A stretch of 64,000 bases of DNA from Paraphaeosphaeria minitans (lineage: Eukaryota > Ascomycota > Dothideomycetes > Pleosporales > Didymosphaeriaceae), in the NCBI GenBank assembly GCA_015832175.1, contig WJXW01000003.1, positions 3,410,001 to 3,474,000 of the forward strand, read 5' to 3'. Numbering within the stretch: the first letter of the stretch is position 1; each line of letters starts with the position of its first letter. Shown piece by piece: positions 56,265 to 64,000 of this stretch. The position numbers and the translations under genes were made by a program. A model generated the notes under the pieces. It was not told the origin of the DNA and did no database searches. It was given only the letters and a program-made list of their open reading frames with translations.

Positions 56265-57518
56265 CTATCTGCTAAATTTGACGTTCTTTCCCTCATCGTC
56301 GTACCAGCCCAGATACTGCGCTAGGTATTCGCCAGTCAAGCCCAGCGTGATTCCGCCTCCAGTAAACCAGGCGCCATTCTTGAACCACCACCAGCAATTC
56401 TTTACGTCTTTGAGTCGAACTCTCCAGATCATGGTACCAAGCGTGGCAGCGGCGCTTCCGCATGCACCGGCAAAGAAGACGGGCCCCATGCCTGCGGCGA
56501 CACCTGTGGCGGCTAAGAAGCCGAGTTGCACGACCGCAAGACCAGTTAGGACAGCCTTGGTCTCGTTCTCATGCTTCAATGCAATGCTCTTGATGCCAGC
56601 TTTTGCGTCATCTTTGATGTCCATGTGAGCGTAGACCATATCGTACAGGACGGTCCACGAGACGTTGCTGGTATAAAGGCATGCGGCTGCTGTCAGTGCA
56701 GCTTGGTTGGAAAGAAGATCAACTGACAGCGCAGGGAAGCCCATCATAGCACCCCAGGAAAATGTGAGTCCGAGGACAGCTTGCGGGTAGTTGGTTACCC
56801 GCTTCGCCAGAGGATATGTAGCCACCAACAGCAATGATGGTGTCGCATACCAGAAGCACTCGAAGGGGAGCGAGAGGAGGACGCCCAATCCGGTCAGAAG
56901 CTGAGCACCCGTGAAGACGAGCGCAGCTTCCGGGCTGATGGCTTTCCTAGCAATGGGCCGTAGGCGCGTGCGCTCAACATGTGGATCAAGATTCCGGTCC
57001 CATAGGTCATTTATCGTACATCCTGCGCCGCGCATGACGAGCGCGCCGGTGAAGAACAGAGCGGTGGTGCCGGCAACTGCCGAGGGTGCCGCCATCGGAG
57101 CAGCCATGGTGGCAGCAATAAGTGTGCTGAAAAGACAAGGGAAGAACAGATAGTAAGTTCCAGTGGGCTTGTCAAGTCGAATGAGTTCTGCATACGGAAT
57201 GACGGATTGGGGGAGGTAGGAAAGAAATCCAGTTGTAGGCGGCTTGTATTCTGGCCACACTCTGGGAGGTTCTTGAGTTATGGTTGCTAAGCTGGCAGAC
57301 TGTATCCGAGATGAGAATGGTCGGAACTTGTGCGCCTTTGAGATGGTGGTTATGTGCATCAAGTTTGTCGATGTGAGTTCAGGCTGACCTTCTCTCTTCA
57401 TCGAGGTATGTGAGACATTGTGCCGTGACCGAGTATTGAATGCTGGGTAGACTGATGCCCTACGTGCTCCAGAAGAGGTGCGTAGACTTTGCAGTCGAAA
57501 TGATCGTAGCGTCGCCAT
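56265..57518 (-). CDS. COQ2: 4-hydroxybenzoate polyprenyltransferase, mitochondrial (Coq2)
   Basis: Intronless, 417 residues from the ATG at 57518. It attaches the polyprenyl tail to 4-hydroxybenzoate in ubiquinone synthesis, in the mitochondrial inner membrane. The start MATLRSFRLQSLRTSSGARR is a basic, Ser/Arg-rich mitochondrial targeting sequence; an upstream in-frame ATG at 57581 would add 21 residues and seems less likely. The UbiA signatures are visible: first Asp-rich motif NDLWDRNLDPHVERTRLRPI (Asn170) and second YAHMDIKDDAKAGIKS. The entry helix has YAELIRLDKPTGTYYLFFPC. About eight hydrophobic segments follow the presequence. It is divergent from the JmjC gene. Confidence 0.95.
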   Translation of the reverse strand: MATLRSFRLQSLRTSSGARRASVYPAFNTRSRHNVSHTSMKREGQPELTSTNLMHITTISKAHKFRPFSSRIQSASLATITQEPPRVWPEYKPPTTGFLSYLPQSVIPYAELIRLDKPTGTYYLFFPCLFSTLIAATMAAPMAAPSAVAGTTALFFTGALVMRGAGCTINDLWDRNLDPHVERTRLRPIARKAISPEAALVFTGAQLLTGLGVLLSLPFECFWYATPSLLLVATYPLAKRVTNYPQAVLGLTFSWGAMMGFPALSVDLLSNQAALTAAACLYTSNVSWTVLYDMVYAHMDIKDDAKAGIKSIALKHENETKAVLTGLAVVQLGFLAATGVAAGMGPVFFAGACGSAAATLGTMIWRVRLKDVKNCWWWFKNGAWFTGGGITLGLTGEYLAQYLGWYDDEGKNVKFSR

Positions 57519-58012
57519 TATATGATGGAAGTTGGCGTCTGAAGTGAGTGATGGCTGCTTCGCTGGTGTATTGTGCTTCACACTCGTATCGCACTTCCTC
57601 GGCGCGGTTCAGATATCCAAAGCCGGCCAAGGGAGTTATTTCATATCTCTTGATCAAACAGTTCTTGGCCGGGTAGAAGTGAAATGAAAAGCGGTCAATG
57701 GACAGCGATGAGAGGGTTGTTTGGAGGTCGCGTCGTCCGTGCGCACTTTTCTCGCCTGATCACGTGTCCTCTCCTGAGCTGGAGCCGTGGTCGGCGTCGC
57801 CAATTCCCCAACCTTTTGCGCACACCCCGTCAACGAGCACGAGCAAGGCGCATGCACGCTGTCTCTCTCCGAAGCTCTCACGCAGCGCTCCGGTGCTACC
57901 TCTACGCTGCACATCTCGCGCGACCGACAGACGCGCTGCAAGAGCAATCCAAGACGCGTCGTAGCTCCCGCACTCACATGTCGCCTGTGCATGCGCACCT
58001 CTGACGCCCGCC
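57519..58012. promoter_or_regulatory. Divergent promoter of COQ2 and the JmjC gene
   Basis: A 494-bp gap between starts. A TCACGTG element (E-box) lies at 57761-57767, of the kind bound by bHLH factors such as Cbf1-type proteins in fungi; binding is inferred. The part next to the JmjC start is GC-rich. Confidence 0.4.
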
Positions 58013-61000
58013 ATGCCGGCCGCGAGACCTAGGGCGTCCTTTGAGCCCATACCCCCAGACTTCGACGTGCGCACCTTCGTCGAAACGGCAGATAATTTCC
58101 AATATGCGGACAGAATATCGTATGAAATGATCGCGAGTAATGGCATGGAGCAGTTTGAGAAGCTTGTCCTGTTACATGTCATCATAGGCGGGAAACCGCT
58201 GGTCATCGATGGTTTCGAGCAGGTGCTGGACCCATGGCCTTTCACGCCATCGTGGCTTCGAGGAAACATGGGTGACAAGGGTAGGTTCAATTCTACTGCA
58301 TGTCGCGGAACAATACTTACAACATCACAGTTGAGAACGCGCGCAACATCACATCGAAATCAAATATCCCACTCACCATAAAGCACTACCTCAAGAACAT
58401 GAGCAAACTTACCGAGCAGTTCTTCGAACACCCGGAGCGTTATCGCGACAAGACACGACAGCGCGTCTACCTAAAGGACATTGATTGCCCGGACGTCTGG
58501 CGAAAGAAGGTCAAGGAACATATCCCACCGGGGCTTTTCTACCTGAATGAGAGCACTGGTGAAATAGGCGGACCAGGAGCTCTCGGCGAGCCTGGCGGTC
58601 GCAAGGGTCGAGGTATTGGCCGTGCAGGCGATCTGATGAGCAGCCTGCCATCAGAAATGCGCGCCGAGAACCTAATGTGCTACATTGGTCACGAAGGAAC
58701 CTACACCCCGGCCCATCGAGAGATGTGCGCCTCTCTCGGCCAGAACATCATGGTGCACGCTTCTACGACGGTCGGTGAAGACGGCAAACCCGAGCGACCG
58801 GGTTCCTCTTTGTGGTTTATGACGGAATCCAAAGATCGGCATCTAGTCGCTGAATACTGGCAGTCGACTCTCGGACACGATATTGAGGTGGAGAACCACT
58901 TCGCGCAGCTTATTGCATGGAAGAAAGCACCTTTCAAGACGTATGTTGTGGAGCAGCGGACTGGTGACTTCATCCTAATCCCGCCCTTGGCCCCTCACCA
59001 GGTCTGGAATCGTGGCACCCGTACTATGAAAGTAGCGTGGAACCGAACGACCGTCGAAACCTTAGAATTGGCCATGGCCGAAGCGCTGCCGGCCTCGCGC
59101 ATTGTGTGTCGGGACGAACAGTACAAGAACAAGGCTATTGTGTACTATACCCTCCTCAAATACTCGAACCTGATTGGGATTGCCCGGGTACAAAGCGAAC
59201 TCGGCGGTGAGCAAGAAGAGATCATTCATCGCTCGCTTAAGATACGGCACGTGCAACGAGATTTCAAGAGGCTATTTGACCTCTACAAGAGCATCTTGCT
59301 TTCGGAAATGTTTGCGCCTGAAGCGCAGCTTGGCCGTCAACATCCCGAGTTCCTACCCTTCGATGGCAACGTCACTTGCGCTTACTGCAGGTGCAACATC
59401 TTCAACCGATTCCTGACTTGCAAATCTTGCAAGAACCTTTACAGTGAAGAAATTGAGGAGCCGTACGATGTTTGTATGGACTGTTATTGCATGGGTCGAG
59501 GTTGCGGATGCCAGTCAGGATATACTTGGGTTGAGCAGTGGAAGTGGAAAGATCTCATGCATAGGTACGAGGAGTGGCGCTCTCAGATAGTCGAAATTGA
59601 TGGGCATATTACGGAGAAGACGCCACTGCCGCTACAAGAAGAGAGGCGTTATTTGAGCAAGAAGACACTCGCCCAAGTGTGTCAGGAGCAACTCAAGATC
59701 CGGCCTTTCGTGGATATAAAGAATCCTCATCCCGAAAACGGCGAATCGGAGGAAGACGAGCCACAAGTTGACGCGAACGGCTACCCCAAACCTGCGAAGA
59801 AGAAGTCCAAGCAGTGGCTTAGTAAACACAAGTCATGCCATGTTTGTCTGCATCGACATCCCAAGTGGAAAATGGCTTTCTGCACCAACTGCGATTACGC
59901 ATACTGCTACGGCACCCTGTTCCGAGCACACGACACGATGCCATTGGTTATCATGGAAGACCCCGCCTGGAAATGCCCGCATTGTAAGCGCATTTGCAAT
60001 ACGGGGAAATGTCGAAGCGATCCTCGACAGAACTCATATGAACCTAAGGGGACCTTGTTAGGCCATGACACGAGGAAAGTAGCGGATCCACGATCAATGG
60101 AATGCCTTGTGGACTTCAGCGTCTCAAACCTCAGCTGGGTCCGAGAAGAGGATGTGGCCATGGAAAACCGACGCGCAGCTGCCGAGCGCGCGAAACAGGC
60201 AAACCCAGAGTTTGATGATCGTTATATGGATCTGGACCATGACCCGAATCGCAACGGCATTACCTACTCTCCAGTGAAGGAGAACGGTGACTTTGAGGGA
60301 CATATAAACGGAGCTAACGTTGGCAGTTTAGCACGAGCCGCAGATGTCCCTTTCAACGAAAACTCACTACATCTGGACCCTGATCCGAATGCAGAGATAC
60401 CGCGCCTTGGGAAGCGTAACCGCGACGACGAGGATGAAGAGGACAGCACGAGCCGAAGGAAGAAGAAAAAGAAGCAGAAGAAAAACAAGGACGACATGCC
60501 ACAACGCCTTGAGCCGAAGAGCACTTCTGGAAAGCAGTATCAGAAGGAAGTGCAACGAAAGCTGTACGAAGGAGCTAAGCGAAACGACCAGTACATCCTA
60601 GTGGCTGCTAGGATGCAGGGAAAGTCTAAGGTTGTGAAATTGCGATTGGACCCTGACCTTCTTGAGGCAATACAAAATAGACCCGTGCTCGAGCGCTCAG
60701 CACCAGAACAAGAACGTGGGTCAAGAGACGAACCAGAAGATGCAATGGGGAACATCCTCCAATCCGACATTATGGTCGCCAGGAAACCTGCAGTCACGCC
60801 TGCCCCAAAGGAGAGGGCCCAAAAAACCTTCCGTGTTCGTGTCAATGATGACGAGACTTATTCTACGCGAAAGCGCAACCCAGAGGCCCACCCGCCAGGG
60901 AAGCCTGGCCGCCCTCGTCAAAGAAAGTCACGCTTCGAAGAAATCACCATCGACTCCGAAGAGGAGAATGAAGATTCGACTGAATATGTTGGGCCAGGGA

Positions 61001-61908
61001 CTGGTCGATCGATTCCAAGAACGTCTCACTGGCTTGCGCGGAAAAACGAAGGCGAAGAAGATTTGCCTACTGAGCTGCCTGAAGATTTTAGGGATGGTTT
61101 GGCCAATCCGAATCGCGAGAAGAACATTGAGAGAAATAGAATCTGGAAACAACAAATGGCTGAGCGACGCAAGTCGATGCCGTCAAAACCAGCCGCCAAG
61201 GTTCGTCTACCCGGACCCGGCCGACCACGCAAGAGCACTAGTGCGCTTTCAGATGGGACTGGTGCGAATGAGGACGAGGATGGTGTCGGCGAAGACGATG
61301 CCAGTGGTGAGGCTCTACTGCTCGCACAGTCTGCCGCCGCGGCTCTGGAAGCGCAAAGCAAGGCAGAAGAAGAGAATGCGCGCGCTGCTGCTGCTGAGAA
61401 GGAAGCTCAAGAGAACCTTCGTGCGAAGATGGGAATCGCAGATGAGTTCTTCGGCGGCTCGGCCGAAGAATCCCTCACCGGCTTCATCAATAACCTCGCC
61501 GCGGAAGATGAGCCCCCCGCCCACGAGCCCGCCGAGCCCTCGTCTTCACCAGCCCCTAGCGGGCAATCTCTGCAATCCACAAACTCCATTTTCTCAAAGC
61601 CTGGCATGGAGGGCAAGAAGATCAAGATTGTGTCCAAGGGCAGTGTCAACGGCGCAACCAAGACGACTACCACAACGACGGTCACGGCACCCCTGTCAGG
61701 GTTCACCGCCGTTAATAAGAAGCCGTCGAAGAGCATCAACGTTTCCGAGTCGGAGTCTGATAGTGAAGACGAGATCCCAGCGAAAGCTCCCGTATCGAAG
61801 AGGCCGGTTGGTAGGCCGCCGGGCCGACCCTCCTTGGTTCCCACAAGGGGCACAAGCTCGGGGCGTGGGCGTGGACGATCGCGTGGCAGGCCGCGGAAGT
61901 CGGGCTGA
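58013..61908 (+). CDS. JmjC-domain chromatin protein with 4CXXC zinc fingers and AT-hooks
   Basis: Two exons (58013-58280 and 58331-61908) give 1281 residues. The JmjC fold at about 150-330 has candidate iron ligands His218 and Glu220 (AHREMC) and His312 (PLAPHQVWNRG), so an active 2-oxoglutarate demethylase is possible. A Cys-rich segment at about 440-490 (CAYCRCNIF, CKSCKNLY, DVCMDCYCMG) is followed by a zf-4CXXC_R1-type module at about 590-670 (SCHVCLHRHPKWKMAFCTNC, CPHCKRICNTGKC). A basic/acidic linker carries KKKKKQKKNK. AT-hooks are PGKPGRPRQRK, PGPGRPRKS, KRPVGRPPGRPS and the C-terminal RGRGRSRGRPRKSG. The architecture fits a nuclear histone-demethylase-like regulator related to KDM3-type/fungal JmjC proteins; substrate and targets are unknown. 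Confidence 0.88.
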
Positions 61909-63417
61909 GTGCATTGTGCGGTAGACGAATATGTTGGACTGCGCTTCTTGCGGTGTGGCCTACGGAAATCGATGCGATGTTGGTAATCGGGGCGCCAATG
62001 AGACGAGAAATTGCGATGGCGCTACCTTGTGTGCGAACGGAGCGTTGACAATAATCTGCTGCCTTGGCCAAGAAATTATGGGATTACCTTGTGCTTGCAA
62101 TAGGTTAAGTTGCATGCTGGATGAGAATGAATATAACTATCACCAGTCAAATGCTTGTCTGTGTGTCCTCACTATAAGTGTCATATACGGTGTTTGCTAA
62201 GACGAGACGCACTGGGCTTGTAACAAGCGTCACTACCGGCTTTAAGCGGTTGGTATAGAAGAGTGTTTACACATGCCCCTCTCGCGAGACGTTTTTGGAA
62301 ATGCTGTTGATTTGACAGTAAATCGAGCAGGTCACGGTAACGCAAAAGGTATGTGGTCTGGTGACCGGACTCGGAATCCACGAATTTGGCTAGTCAATGA
62401 ATATCGGATGGTGTGATGAGTGTAGTACCATGGTTAGAGTATGGGGGGTGGACAGCAGGGATAGCTAAACGGTCCCCGGATTCGATGTCGTTCGCCCGTC
62501 TTTCGTAGTCCGACAGCTTGATACTGATAGGCCTTGTGTTTCGTCATGCAGCTGGACCAAAGGACTTGATGCCCATGTGCGTTCTTCGCAGTGTCTGGGG
62601 GAGCCGCAAACAGCCATGTGAATGTGGCCAGGTAGGCGGACTCGACTGCTTCACCGCCAAGAAAGTCTCCGAACACGGGCGGGACGGAGGAGAAATATCT
62701 CATTTCTTCCAAGCATACGAAGATAGAGATGGCCTACCTACCTACTGGAGAGACTACTGGAAATTTCCCTGTACGCAGGTCAGCGTCGCATGCCCTGCCG
62801 ACGCGGCAGCTTGGCAATGGGGCAGAAAACCTTCCCCGTCCATGGCCCACGTCACATCTACTGACCTCATACGACAGTATCTCCAGACTCCCCCCAAGTT
62901 TTACCGTTGAGAGGCGATGCCACCGGTGACGTGACGTTCCACCCTCTGAGGCCTCCGCCCCGCTAGCGCCAAGGTGCTCCGCCCTCCCTTAAAACCCCGC
63001 TAATGCACGCTTCCAAGCCACTTGGCACGCTGAGCTGGTCCGCCATGAGATCTAGATCATGGTGAACGGTTCTTGGTCGTGCCACCAAATTGATGCTGAG
63101 GCGCTAGCCTGCATTGGCCGATGTCATGTGCTTGGGACCTATTCACCGGATTACACGCAATGCACTCATAGGCCAAGGATGCTCCGCCACGCGTTAGAGC
63201 GGAGGGGATGGGAGGGAAGGTACTTAAGGAGCGGGAAGCCTCCCCATAGATTCTATTATCATATCACATCCGTCCACAACCATCCACAACTATCACATTA
63301 CCTGAAGTCAAACTACCACATCTACCAAGCTGCTACAACTTCAACTCAACCGAATCGAACTACCAAAGACACTTCGACCAAGCTACAAATACAACTACTT
63401 CAACCATAACAAAAGAA
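61909..63417. other. Intergenic; right end is the leader of a small gene
   Basis: No confident gene. A 130-codon frame at 62518-62910 and a 116-codon frame at 63059-63409 have no recognisable content. From about 63250 the sequence is markedly C/A-rich with few Gs, as in efficient fungal 5' leaders, and runs up to the ATG at 63418. Confidence 0.5.
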
Positions 63418-63642
63418 TGGGTTGCAACATCTTCGCCAAGAAGTCAGGCGTGGCCGGCATCCCTTGGGGGGAAGCCCCCCGCAAAGTCAGCTCCACACAA
63501 ACCGGCCGCACAAGCGTGAGCGCAAGCCGCGGACGCACCTCTTATAGCGTACCAAACCGAGATACACGCAGCAGGTCCAGGCCTGCCTCGATGGACGTGA
63601 TTGGAAATCGGGGTGCCAGCATCGGCGGCGCTGTGCATTGAG
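63418..63642 (+). CDS. Candidate small acylated protein, 74 residues, unknown function
   Basis: A short frame starting MGCNIFAKKSGVAGIPWGEA and then rich in Ser, Arg and Thr (SVSASRGRTSYSVPNRDTRS), ending SIGGAVH. Gly2-Cys3 is the classic context for N-myristoylation plus palmitoylation, and basic residues follow, so peripheral membrane attachment is plausible. The ATG is preceded by a C/A-rich leader of about 150 bases ending in AACAAAAGA, an excellent fungal start context. No known family is recognised. It is probably real because of the leader and N-terminus, but the case is circumstantial. Confidence 0.5.
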
Positions 63643-64000
63643 TGTGTAATATCTTGGGGACATTGCATGCATCGAGGAGAACGTGGAGGATAGATTTTGC
63701 ATACTCACATTTCAAATATGACGATATAACGACATCGGGGTTATGGATAGACGGTATAGTTGCGTATCTCACGACTGGTTGGACTTTCGGGGGAGGAACT
63801 GCATTGAATGAGAGCGCATATCTAGTCATGCATGTATGACTTGATTGTATACCAGTTTTCTATTTTGCCCAATGAAACATTATTACGAGAATTGAAAGAC
63901 CTTTGATCTTCTGGGAAGTTGATAAACTTGATGTATTGAAAATATCATGCGTTGCGTTGCGAGACGAATCAATGTAAGGGTAAAGCTGTCGCAGTTTCTG
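63643..64000. other. 3' flank, no gene seen
   Basis: Sequence after the small frame to the window end; no supported feature. It becomes AT-rich from about 63840. Confidence 0.6.

Overview
This window reads as nuclear DNA of a filamentous ascomycete (Pezizomycotina, plausibly a dothideomycete; the class is inferred, not shown). Evidence: most genes carry short GT-AG introns of about 44-85 nt with CTAAC/CTGAC branch points, genes lie on both strands without operons, and nearly all recognised proteins are single-copy fungal housekeeping genes. I see no rRNA, tRNA, CRISPR array or intact transposon.

Layout. 1-276: start of a SERF/4F5-type gene running off the left edge. 277-5139: gene-poor, partly AT-rich DNA holding a decayed APH-type kinase pseudogene. 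5140-5688: small predicted membrane protein. 5689-8441: mostly non-coding, with weak STAND-like remnants. 8442-13768: SEC23, cytochrome c haem lyase and mevalonate diphosphate decarboxylase. 13769-15528: non-coding with one possible remnant. 15529-21482: BTB-like protein, PEP12-type syntaxin, NDC1 nucleoporin, secreted SurE-like phosphatase. 22276-31782: SCY1-like/CEX1 pseudokinase, Hv1-type proton channel, PABPN1/Pab2-type RNA-binding protein, UBC9, PEX19, a conserved protein of unknown function. 31783-34232: non-coding. 34233-37034: divergent PSF2 (GINS) and ALG10. 37035-44799: a 7.8-kb stretch without a credible gene, ending in tandem repeats upstream of a CDC25-type Ras exchange factor (44800-48580). 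49326-58012: CHY/CTCHY/RING ubiquitin ligase, ribosomal protein eL31, a decayed GFA-family pseudogene, a GH16 glucanase and COQ2. 58013-61908: large JmjC/4CXXC/AT-hook chromatin protein. 63418-63642: candidate 74-residue protein with an MGC N-terminus.

The genes do not form a pathway cluster. Several are divergent pairs sharing a short promoter region (CYC3/MVD1, PEP12/NDC1, Hv1/PAB2, UBC9/PEX19, PSF2/ALG10, COQ2/JmjC). The points most worth checking are gene-structure oddities (15-nt and 19-nt micro-exons, a probable GC-AG intron in UBC9 whose retention stays in frame, three GTTCGT donors in one gene), a proton channel whose S4 departs from the usual signature, two pseudogenes with changes at key codons, and the small MGC protein. 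I found no convincing wholly new multi-gene system.
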